Below the pieces are notes generated by a model. That model searched no databases, had not been told where the DNA came from, and worked only from the letters and a program-made list of their open reading frames with translations. Of a DNA stretch of 12,988 bases, positions 1 to 6,280 are shown piece after piece; the stretch's first letter is position 1; each line of letters opens with the position of its first letter. A program made the translations under genes and the position numbers. The stretch lies in assembly GCA_007125415.1 (NCBI GenBank), contig SLDH01000298.1, forward strand, positions 1 to 12,988, written 5' to 3'. The DNA is from Roseovarius sp. GTDB lineage: Bacteria; Pseudomonadota; Alphaproteobacteria; Rhodobacterales; Rhodobacteraceae.

Positions 1-780
1 CCGGCTGTTGGCCGTCGGAATCACGCGCGTGTAATCGGGAAAGGTGCCGTCGATCACCTTGGAGGTCAGCGTTATGTCGGGGGTGGCGAAGCGCACTTTC
101 GTCTCCGAGACCGACACGGCGATCTCCATGTCGTCTTCTTCCAGCAGCTTGCGCAGCTCTCCCACGGTCTTGCGCGGCACGATCACGCCGGGCATGTCCG
201 ACGCGCCCTCGGGCAGTGCCGCGTCGATCCGCGCCAGCCGGTGACCATCGGTGGCCACGCAGCGCAATGTCTTGCCGCCCTCGGCCTCGGCCACATGCAT
301 ATAGACGCCGTTGAGATAATAGCGGGTCTCTTCGGTGGAGATGGCGAATTTCGACTTGTCGAAAAGCCGCCGCAGCACCTGCGCCTTCGCCACGAAATTG
401 CTGGCATATTCGGTGGAGGCCATGAGCGGAAAATCTTCTTTCGGCAAGGTGGTCAGATTGAAATTCGACCGCCCAGCCGCGACCGTGAGGCGCCCTGCGG
501 CGCTGTCATTGCTGAGCGTGACCAGCGCCCCATCGGGCAGTTTGCGGACAATCTCGTGCAGCATCACGGCGGAAACCGTGGTCGCGCCCGGGCGTTCCAC
601 CTGCGCTGGCACCTTGTCCAGGACCTCGATATCGAGATCCGTCGCCCGGAACTGCACATGGCTGCCCTCCGCCTCGATGAGGACATTGGCAAGGATCGGG
701 ATCGTGTTGCGGCGCTCGACGACCGATTGCGCCTGCGAGACGGCCTTGAGCAACGTGCCGCGTTCGATGCTGAATTTCAT
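1..780 (-). CDS. dnaN: DNA polymerase III subunit beta (sliding clamp), N-terminal 260 residues; 3' end outside window
   Basis: This gene encodes the ring-shaped processivity clamp that tethers DNA polymerase III to DNA and is a docking site for many replication and repair proteins. The reading frame is open from the ATG at 780 down to position 1, so about two thirds of a family protein of roughly 370 residues is present. The start MKFSIERGTLL is the usual family N-terminus. Further marks are VVERRNTIPIL (residues 20-30), YYLNGVY (154-160) and the conserved block LRCVATDGHRLA (172-183), which lies in the second of the three clamp domains. A GGGAG ribosome-binding site precedes the ATG by about 8 bases. 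It lies 119 bp downstream of dnaA on the same strand, the common dnaA-dnaN order, and is probably co-transcribed with it at least in part. Identity is certain; only the C-terminus is missing. Confidence 0.97.
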   Translation of the reverse strand, partial: MKFSIERGTLLKAVSQAQSVVERRNTIPILANVLIEAEGSHVQFRATDLDIEVLDKVPAQVERPGATTVSAVMLHEIVRKLPDGALVTLSNDSAAGRLTVAAGRSNFNLTTLPKEDFPLMASTEYASNFVAKAQVLRRLFDKSKFAISTEETRYYLNGVYMHVAEAEGGKTLRCVATDGHRLARIDAALPEGASDMPGVIVPRKTVGELRKLLEEDDMEIAVSVSETKVRFATPDITLTSKVIDGTFPDYTRVIPTANSR

Positions 781-803
781 TGCCGTGCTCCCATAACCAC
801 TGA

Positions 804-819
804 CCGGCCCAGAGGCCGG
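804..819 (-). other. Hairpin in the dnaA-dnaN spacer
   Basis: A perfect 6-bp GC-only stem (ccggcc / ggccgg) closes a 4-nt loop in the 119-bp spacer between dnaA and dnaN, about 25 bases upstream of the dnaN ATG. No T-run follows on the minus strand, so it does not look like an intrinsic terminator. It might shape the dnaN leader or slow polymerase, but that is inference. I could not find a convincing dnaN promoter in the spacer. Confidence 0.3.
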
Positions 820-899
820 GAGCGGCAAGGTATCAGCTTCCCCTTCATCCTCAAGCGTTTTCTGAGTGCCGGCCGCGCTTTACCGAACCGTCTGAGGGG

Positions 900-2279
900 T
901 CAGGATTCAAGGGTGCGGCGCAGGATTTCGAGATCATCGGCGATCTGGGCATCCTGGGCGCGCAACTCGTCGATTTTCTTTACCCCGTGCATCACGGTGG
1001 TGTGGTCGCGCCCGCCGAAACGCCGCCCGATCTCGGGCAGGGAGCGGCTGGTGAGGTGTTTGCACAGATACATGGCCACCTGCCGCGGCCGCGCGAAATT
1101 GCGCACGCGCTTGGGACCGATCATCTCGCTCAGGCGGATATTGTAATGCTCGGCCACCTGCCGCTGGATTTCCTCGATGGAAATCTTGCGTTCGGAGGCG
1201 CGCAACACATCCGACAGACAATCCTGCGCCAGTTCAAGTGTGACGGTCTTCTTGACGAGGGAGGCAAAGGCGAAGAGCCGCGTCAGCGCCCCTTCAAGAA
1301 CACGGACATTGTTGCTGATCCGGTGCGCGAGAAATTCGAGCACCCCATCGGCCATTTCCAGTTCGGGATATTGCAGGCGATGCGTCTCGACCTTGCTTTG
1401 CAGAATGCCCAGGCGCAATTCGTAATCTGTGGGATGCAGGTCCACTACCAGGCCGCATTGCAAGCGCGACTTGATGCGCTCCTCGAGATTCTTGATGTCC
1501 ACGGGTGCGCGATCCGCAGAAATGATGATCTGCTTTTGCTGGTCCACCAGCGCGTTGAAGGTGTGAAAGAATTCGTCCTGCGTGCTGTCCTTGCCGGCGA
1601 TGAATTGCACGTCATCCACCATGAGCACATCGACCGACCGGAACATCTGCTTGAAATCCATCATCTTGCGGTCACGCAGCGCTTGAACGAAGCGATACAT
1701 GAACTGTTCCGCCGACAGATAGACCACGTTGAACTCCGGACGGTTCGTCGCCAGCTCCCATGCGATCGCATGCATCAGATGTGTCTTGCCCAATCCCACG
1801 CCCCCATAGAGAAAGAGCGGATTGAAGGTGACGGGTCCGCCCTCGGCCACACGTTTGGCGGCGGCATGCGCCAACTCGTTGGGCTTGCCGACAACAAAGC
1901 GCTCGAAGGTGAATCTCTCATCCAGTGGCGCGGCGGGTATCATGCCGCCATCATCGAATTGCTGGGGCGCTCGTGATGCAGATTTTGTCATGGCGTGCAT
2001 CGGCGGGGTGTCCTGCGGAGCCGAAGGTGTCGCCGCCGCGCCATTTGTCGTGAAGTGGACCCGTTCGACCGAAGGCGAAACCCGCGCCATCTTGTAGAGG
2101 ATCTCATCCCCGAAATTCTGGCGCACATAATTGCCGATGAAGTTCGTCGGCACATGGAACACCGCGATTCCCTCGTCCATCCCGGCGAACTGGAGTGGCT
2201 CGATCCAGTTCCTGTAATTGCTCGTCCCGATTTCCTGGCGGAGGTTATGCTTGAGTTGTCCCCATTCGTCTTGTGTCAT
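900..2279 (-). CDS. dnaA: Chromosomal replication initiator protein DnaA
   Basis: DnaA is the ATP-dependent initiator that binds DnaA boxes, opens the replication origin and recruits the helicase. The protein is 459 residues, normal for alphaproteobacteria. Domain I (about 1-75) contains the family pattern NYRNWIEPLQF (21-31). A variable linker follows to about 118. The AAA+ domain has Walker A GGVGLGKTH (159-167) and Walker B VLMVDDVQF (218-226). The C-terminal DNA-binding domain has the DnaA signature GGRDHTTVMHGVKKI (422-436). An in-frame ATG at 2363 would add 28 residues. I prefer 2279 because MTQDEWGQLK is the family-like N-terminus and an AGGGA ribosome-binding site sits 4 bases upstream (AGGGACAGA then ATG). 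It lies between rpsT and dnaN, a standard Rhodobacterales arrangement. Nothing is broken or unusual in it. Confidence 0.98.
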   Translation of the reverse strand: MTQDEWGQLKHNLRQEIGTSNYRNWIEPLQFAGMDEGIAVFHVPTNFIGNYVRQNFGDEILYKMARVSPSVERVHFTTNGAAATPSAPQDTPPMHAMTKSASRAPQQFDDGGMIPAAPLDERFTFERFVVGKPNELAHAAAKRVAEGGPVTFNPLFLYGGVGLGKTHLMHAIAWELATNRPEFNVVYLSAEQFMYRFVQALRDRKMMDFKQMFRSVDVLMVDDVQFIAGKDSTQDEFFHTFNALVDQQKQIIISADRAPVDIKNLEERIKSRLQCGLVVDLHPTDYELRLGILQSKVETHRLQYPELEMADGVLEFLAHRISNNVRVLEGALTRLFAFASLVKKTVTLELAQDCLSDVLRASERKISIEEIQRQVAEHYNIRLSEMIGPKRVRNFARPRQVAMYLCKHLTSRSLPEIGRRFGGRDHTTVMHGVKKIDELRAQDAQIADDLEILRRTLES

Positions 2280-2732
2280 TCTGTCCCTGTTCCGCCACTG
2301 CCACGCCCGAGTGTCGGGCTTCTTCCTCCAAGGACATGCACGCCACGCATGCCCCACGCTCAACCGGATTCACGGAGAGACGGATCCATAAAAAGGCGAA
2401 CAGGTAATGATCCCGGAACAACGGGCCCCTTGCCTTTCAACAGACTGTCATTTGCACATGGTAGACTAATGCCCGCAAAGACCCTGTTCCCAGCCGGGTC
2501 TGAGCAGTTCTGACCTCATGTGCACCTGATCTTCATGTCGTCACCGGCCGCCTTGCGCGCCTCGCAGATGAGGCAAAGCCTGTGTTTGTCGATGTCCGAC
2601 ACGAACCCCCAAGCGTGAATCGCCCCGGGAAATTAGCAAGCCGGGTATGGGTGCGGCAACTGCTCTTATCTATTGACAGCGCCTTTCGGCGAAAAGAATC
2701 CTTCGCGCGATATGTTGCCGCCACCCAAAGCG

Positions 2733-2757
2733 AAAGGCGCCCCGCTGGAGCGCCTTT
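2733..2757 (-). terminator. Intrinsic terminator downstream of rpsT
   Basis: An 8-bp perfect stem (aaaggcgc 2733-2740, gcgccttt 2750-2757) encloses a 9-nt loop, 28 bases beyond the rpsT stop codon. The arms end in TTT in both directions. In the plus direction the tail continues as TTTATT, so the hairpin could stop transcription both ways. Position and symmetry fit termination of rpsT before the dnaA leader. The T-run is short, so efficiency is uncertain. Confidence 0.7.
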
Positions 2758-2761
2758 ATTG

Positions 2762-2774
2762 AATCAAGAGCTTA
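2762..2774 (+). promoter_or_regulatory. Perfect match to the IHF consensus
   Basis: AATCAAGAGCTTA matches the IHF consensus WATCAANNNNTTR at every specified base. It sits between the rpsT stop and its terminator, about 480 bp upstream of the dnaA start. IHF commonly bends DNA at origins and at dnaA promoters, which makes the location suggestive. A single consensus match is not proof of binding, and AT-rich flanking sequence, which strengthens real sites, is modest here. Confidence 0.35.
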
Positions 2775-2785
2775 GCAGATCGGGG

Positions 2786-3049
2786 TCAGCCGATGGCCTT
2801 CACCCGGGCGCTGAGCCGTGAAATCTTGCGTGCGGCGGTGTTTTTGTGGAAAACGCCCTTGGTCACGCCGCGCATCAGTTCGGGCTGGGCCGCGCGCAGC
2901 GCTGCCATCGCCGCTTCCTTGTCGCCGGAGGCGATGGCCTCCTCAACCTTGCGCAGATAAGTGCGGATACGCGAGCGGCGCGCCTTGTTCACGGCAAAGC
3001 GGGTTTCGTTCTGGCGTGCGCGTTTCTTGGATTGTGGTGTGTTGGCCAT
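2786..3049 (-). CDS. rpsT: 30S ribosomal protein S20
   Basis: S20 is a small basic protein that binds 16S rRNA and helps to assemble the 30S subunit. The 87-residue product has the expected length. Its N-terminus [15 protein letters not shown] and the later [18 protein letters not shown] segment (about 62-79) are diagnostic. Lysine and arginine are abundant throughout. The start at 3049 has an AAAGG-type ribosome-binding site about 10 bases upstream. It is transcribed towards dnaA and has its own hairpin terminator at 2733-2757, so it is probably a separate transcription unit. The upstream gap to nrdJ (3050-3321) holds a short tandem repeat and an AAGCGCTT palindrome (3200-3207), but no promoter I could defend. 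Confidence 0.97.
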   Translation of the reverse strand: MANTPQSKKRARQNETRFAVNKARRSRIRTYLRKVEEAIASGDKEAAMAALRAAQPELMRGVTKGVFHKNTAARKISRLSARVKAIG

Positions 3050-3263
3050 ATGTGTCGAGCCTTTCTTCGGCGTGTCGGTTCATGGTTTCGCACGACGACA
3101 CACCCTTACCGGAACGGCTCTCACCGGGATGATTCTGGCCTGAGCGGGCCGCACGCGCATGATCTGGAGCTTCCCTTATCCAAGTCAGCGGCCTTTGAAA
3201 AGCGCTTAATCCATGCGCCGGCGTGATTTGCCCTGCCGATGCATCATCGCTCTGACACCGGCC

Positions 3264-3289
3264 CGCGCCATGAAAGCCGCGCCATGAAA
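3264..3289. repeat. Two tandem copies of a 12-bp sequence between nrdJ and rpsT
   Basis: CGCGCCATGAAA occurs at 3264-3275 and again at 3278-3289, a 14-bp period with a 2-nt spacer. It lies just past the nrdJ stop and about 215 bp upstream of rpsT. It may be a small replication-slippage duplication or a pair of binding half-sites. No further copy was noticed nearby. Confidence 0.6.
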
Positions 3290-3321
3290 TGGGGGTGCTC
3301 AGCCGCTCGACGCCAGGTTAC

Positions 3322-5595
3322 TCAGCTGCATTTCGAATATCCGCAACTGCCGCAGGTCATGCAGCCTTCGATCATGCGCATGTCATATTGCCCACAGGCA
3401 GGGCAGGCCGCGCCCTTCGTGCCGTCGAGATTGACCACCTGTGCCTGCGGATCCGCCTTCAGCCCCAGCCCTTCTCCTGCGAGAAAACCGATGTTGATCA
3501 TGTGCTGTTCCAGAACGCCGCCGATCGCCGCGAGGATCGAGGGGATGTATTTGCCGTTCATCCACGCCCCGCCGCGCGGATCGAACACGGCCTTCAATTC
3601 CTCGACCACGAAAGACACATCGCCGCCACGTCGGAAAACCGCCGAGATCATCCGCGTGAGTGCCACGGTCCAGGCGAAATGCTCCATGTTCTTGGAGTTG
3701 ATGAACACCTCGAAGGGGCGCCGGTGCCCGTTCAGCACGATGTCATTTACGGTGACGTAGATCGCATGGTTGCTGTCGGGCCATTTCAGCTTGTATGTCG
3801 CCCCCTCGAGCTCCTGCGGGCGATCCAATGGTTCGGACATATAGACGACCTCACCGCCTTCGGCAGGCATCTCGCCCTCGCCCGGCACCTTGTCCGCGCT
3901 TTCCGACACGCTGAGCACCGAGCCGGTCACGTCGTTGGGGCGGTAGGTCGTGCAGCCCTTGCAGCCGCTGTCCCATGCTTCCATGTAGACGGATTTGAAC
4001 GCCTCGAAGCTGATATCGGCGGGGCAGTTGATTGTCTTGGAGATGCTGCTGTCCACCCATTTCTGGGCAGCTGCCTGCATTTTCACATGCTCCAGCGGAG
4101 CCAGTGTCTGGGCGTTGACGAAATAGTCAGGAAGCTCGGCATCCCCGAACTTCTCGCGCCAGAGCTGCACCGCGTAATCGACAACTTCCTGTTCGGTCCG
4201 GCTGCCATCCGGCTGCAGCACCTTGCGGGTATAGGCATAGGCGAAAACGGGCTCGATGCCGCTGCTGACATTGCCGGCATAGAGGCTGATCGTGCCCGTG
4301 GGGGCGATGGAGGTGAGCAGCGCATTGCGGATGCCATGTTGGCGAATCGCGGCGCGCACATCCTCGTCCATGGCCTGCATGGTGCCGGAGGCAAGATAGG
4401 CCTCGGCATCAAAGAGCGGGAAGGGCCCTTTTTCCTTTGCCAGTTCTACCGAAGAGAGATAGGCCGCGCGGGCGATGGCGTGCATCCAGCGCTCGGTCTG
4501 CGCGGCGGCCTCATCCGAGCCATAGCGCAACCCCACCATCAGAAGCGCATCGGCAAGCCCGGTGACGCCAAGGCCGATCCGGCGCTTGGCCCGGGCCTCC
4601 TCGGCCTGTGCGGCAAGCGGGAAGTTGGAGGCATCGACCACATTGTCCATCATCCGCACCGCAGTGGCGACAAGCTGTGCCATGGAGTCCTCGTCCAGCG
4701 CCGCATGGGGATCGAAAGGTTCCCGCACCAGCCGCGCGAGATTGATCGACCCAAGAAGGCAGGCGCCATAGGGCGGCAGGGGCTGCTCGCCGCAGGGGTT
4801 GGTGGCGGCGATGGTCTCGGCATAGGCCAGATTGTTCGCCGCGTTGATCCGGTCGATGAAAATCACACCCGGCTCGGCGTAATCATAGGTGGCCCGCATG
4901 ATCTCGTTCCACAGATCGCGCGCCCGCACGGTGTGATAGACCTTACCACCGAATTGCAGGTCCCACGGGCCATCGGCCTTGACGGACTTCATGAAATCAT
5001 CCGTGACCAGTACGCTGAGATTGAACATCCTGAGCCGTGCCGGATCTGATTTCGCGGCGATGAACGCCTCGATATCAGGATGATCGCAACGCATCACCGC
5101 CATCATCGCGCCCCGACGCGAGCCTGCGCTCATGATGGTGCGGCACATCGCATCCCACACATCCATGAAGCTGAGCGGCCCGCTGGCATCGGCGCCAACG
5201 CCCTTCACATCCGCGCCTCGGGGGCGGATGGTGGAGAAATCATAGCCGATGCCGCCCCCTTGCTGCATGGTCAGCGCCGCCTCGCGCAGCGCGTCGAAAA
5301 TGCCGCCCATGTCATCGGCAATGCTGCCCATCACGAAACAGTTGAAAAGTGTCACCTTACGGGCTGTCCCCGCCCCGGCCATGATCCGACCCGCAGGCAG
5401 ATATCTGAAATCCTCGAGGGCTGCGTAGAAAAGTTCTTCCCACTGCGCGGGATCACGCTCGACTGTGGCCAAAGCCCGGGCCACGCGCCGCCAACTGTCC
5501 TCCACGGTCAGGTCATGCGGTGTGCCGTCCGCTGCCTTGAAACGGTATTTCATGTCCCAGATCGCTTCGGAAATGGGTGTGGTGAAGCGGGTCAT
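3322..5595 (-). CDS. nrdJ: Adenosylcobalamin-dependent (class II) ribonucleotide reductase
   Basis: This cytosolic enzyme makes deoxyribonucleotides from ribonucleotides, using coenzyme B12 to create a thiyl radical, and needs no oxygen. From the ATG at 5595 it has 757 residues. An N-terminal region leads to the radical barrel. The finger-loop motif NPCGE (266-270) gives radical Cys268 with Asn266 and Glu270. The redox pair is Cys86 (in TLFNCFV) and Cys279, exactly 11 residues after Cys268 as in the Thermotoga class II enzyme. Other marks are GGGIGYDF (113-120) and APTGTISLYAG (431-441). The C-terminal tail carries CPAC (731-734), CMTCGSC (745-751) and a final KCS, a cysteine-rich tail that re-reduces the active site. 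The frame is open to 5901, but the extra residues look non-homologous, so MTRFTTPISEA is chosen. Divergent from the DUF1489 gene. No B12 riboswitch fits in the 126-bp gap. Confidence 0.96.
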   Translation of the reverse strand: MTRFTTPISEAIWDMKYRFKAADGTPHDLTVEDSWRRVARALATVERDPAQWEELFYAALEDFRYLPAGRIMAGAGTARKVTLFNCFVMGSIADDMGGIFDALREAALTMQQGGGIGYDFSTIRPRGADVKGVGADASGPLSFMDVWDAMCRTIMSAGSRRGAMMAVMRCDHPDIEAFIAAKSDPARLRMFNLSVLVTDDFMKSVKADGPWDLQFGGKVYHTVRARDLWNEIMRATYDYAEPGVIFIDRINAANNLAYAETIAATNPCGEQPLPPYGACLLGSINLARLVREPFDPHAALDEDSMAQLVATAVRMMDNVVDASNFPLAAQAEEARAKRRIGLGVTGLADALLMVGLRYGSDEAAAQTERWMHAIARAAYLSSVELAKEKGPFPLFDAEAYLASGTMQAMDEDVRAAIRQHGIRNALLTSIAPTGTISLYAGNVSSGIEPVFAYAYTRKVLQPDGSRTEQEVVDYAVQLWREKFGDAELPDYFVNAQTLAPLEHVKMQAAAQKWVDSSISKTINCPADISFEAFKSVYMEAWDSGCKGCTTYRPNDVTGSVLSVSESADKVPGEGEMPAEGGEVVYMSEPLDRPQELEGATYKLKWPDSNHAIYVTVNDIVLNGHRRPFEVFINSKNMEHFAWTVALTRMISAVFRRGGDVSFVVEELKAVFDPRGGAWMNGKYIPSILAAIGGVLEQHMINIGFLAGEGLGLKADPQAQVVNLDGTKGAACPACGQYDMRMIEGCMTCGSCGYSKCS

Positions 5596-5684
5596 GGCGA
5601 ATACTTTCTTTCGATCGCGGATGATTCTGTGAAACTGCAGGAGGCTACAATAGCTTGAAGATCGCTCGATTTCCACTACCCTAT

Positions 5685-5706
5685 GTAGCATCATGGTAGC
5701 ATCATG
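5685..5706. repeat. Perfect 11-bp tandem duplication upstream of the DUF1489 gene
   Basis: GTAGCATCATG is repeated head to tail at 5685-5695 and 5696-5706. Each copy ends in an ATG, but neither ATG has a good ribosome-binding site. The duplication lies in the divergent nrdJ-DUF1489 gap. It overlaps the right arm of an imperfect dyad (CTAC 5676-5679, GTAG 5685-5688), so it could duplicate part of a regulatory site. Confidence 0.75.
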
Positions 5707-5721
5707 AACCCGGAGATTCTC

Positions 5722-6150
5722 TTGGCGAACCTGCATCTCGTAAAACTCAGCGTCGGCACGACATCGGTCGAGGATCTGGCGGAATGGCACCGCTCGTCCC
5801 GCGCGCAGGGGCCTGACGGGCTGCCACGCCATGTCACGCGCATGTGGCCACGGCGCGCCGCTGAAGTGCTGGACGGGGGCTCGGTCTACTGGGTCATTCA
5901 AGGGCTTATCCAGTGCCGGCAGCGTATCCTGCGGTTCGACGAGATCACAGGGTCCGACGGTATCCGCCGCTGCGCCATCGTGCTCGATCCGCCGCTTGTG
6001 CGCACCTCGGCAGCGCCCAAGCGACCGTTCCAGGGCTGGCGCTATCTGCAGGCGGCTGATGCACCTGCCGATCTCGCGTCACATCGCCAGAACGAAGACG
6101 CGCTCCCGGCGGACCTGTCGGCGGCGCTTGCGGATATCGGTGTTCTTTGA
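5722..6150 (+). CDS. DUF1489 family protein
   Basis: This is a small soluble protein of a family almost confined to alphaproteobacteria whose function is not known to me. Family marks are the N-terminal NLHLVKLSVG, then RMWPRRAAEVLDGGSVYWVI and QCRQRIL in the middle. I place the start at the TTG at 5722: it is preceded by GGAG (5712-5715) with six bases of spacing and gives MANLHLVKL. That yields 142 residues. The ATG at 5704 would add six residues (MNPEIL), has no clear ribosome-binding site, and lies inside an 11-bp tandem duplication. There is no signal peptide or membrane segment. The gene is divergent from nrdJ and convergent with the enolase-superfamily gene. Its stop codon is directly followed by the GTATTTT motif described separately. 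Confidence 0.9.
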   Translation: MANLHLVKLSVGTTSVEDLAEWHRSSRAQGPDGLPRHVTRMWPRRAAEVLDGGSVYWVIQGLIQCRQRILRFDEITGSDGIRRCAIVLDPPLVRTSAAPKRPFQGWRYLQAADAPADLASHRQNEDALPADLSAALADIGVL

Positions 6151-6205
6151 GTATTTTCGGCAAAATGAAGCAGCACGCCTGATCTTCTTCTTGGCCAAAA
6201 TACCC
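6149..6205. repeat. Inverted pair of a 22-nt motif between convergent genes
   Basis: Copy A on the plus strand (6149-6170) begins in the DUF1489 stop codon. Copy B on the minus strand (6205-6184) lies downstream of the convergent enolase-superfamily gene. They share 17 of 22 bases without gaps, with the core GTATTTT, a GGC-like centre and a GAAG end. Being inverted, their cores can pair: GTATTTT (6151-6157) with AAAATAC (6197-6203), and GGC (6159-6161) with GCC (6194-6196), leaving one bulged C. Each copy follows its own gene's stop, so a role in 3'-end formation is plausible. There is no simple U-run terminator. A separate 5-bp hairpin (6217-6229) lies closer to the enolase-superfamily stop. 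Confidence 0.6.
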
Positions 6206-6280
6206 AATGGCGCTGCCCCTTCCAAAGGGTGCGACGGAGGGGATGAGACCGAGGCTCTGAAACTACTGGCCACACTGCGC

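Larger units (their letters stand above)
2280..2785. other. dnaA-rpsT intergenic region (dnaA leader; possible but unproven origin-linked region)
   Basis: These 506 bp contain no credible gene. They hold the rpsT terminator, a perfect IHF consensus, and four GANTC sites (2367, 2617, 2696, 2761), the target of the alphaproteobacterial CcrM methylase. There is also an inverted 8-mer pair, TGCACATG (2453-2460) and CATGTGCA (2517-2524), and a 6-bp hairpin arm pair agaccc/gggtct (2479-2501). Reading both strands for TTATCCACA-like 9-mers, the best is atttgcaca (2450-2458), which matches the relaxed TTATNCACA at 7 of 9. So the region does not look like a canonical DnaA-box array, although the dnaA promoter must lie here. 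No sigma-70-like promoter for dnaA was convincing by eye. Confidence 0.5.

Noticed and set aside
987..1976. Long plus-strand open frame antisense to dnaA
   Set aside because: Shadow of dnaA, which is beyond doubt on the minus strand; its composition is typical of third-position GC artefacts.
2673..2757. Small RNA on the plus strand starting from a perfect TTGACA at 2673 and ending at the bidirectional hairpin
   Set aside because: No acceptable -10 box lies 15-19 bp downstream (gaatcc at 17 bp), so transcription is not supported.
2280..2785. Chromosomal origin (oriC) next to dnaA
   Set aside because: No DnaA-box array or clear AT-rich unwinding stretch was found. In several alphaproteobacteria the origin is not beside dnaA, so I report only the signals seen.
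3289..5049. Long plus-strand open frame antisense to nrdJ
   Set aside because: It is a shadow of the GC-rich nrdJ gene: His/Arg/Gly-rich translation, no family marks, and a fully convincing gene on the other strand.
5644..5688. Two imperfect dyads upstream of nrdJ (GCTACAATAGC centred at 5649 and CTACCCTATGTAG centred at 5682), 33 bp apart, as NrdR boxes
   Set aside because: The spacing is attractive, but the arm spacings are wrong (3 and 7 bases between CTA and TAG instead of 4) and the match to the NrdR consensus is poor, so I do not call them NrdR boxes.
5596..5721. Adenosylcobalamin riboswitch upstream of the B12-dependent nrdJ
   Set aside because: The divergent gap is only 126 bp and shows no B12-box-like sequence; too short for a complete cobalamin riboswitch plus expression platform.
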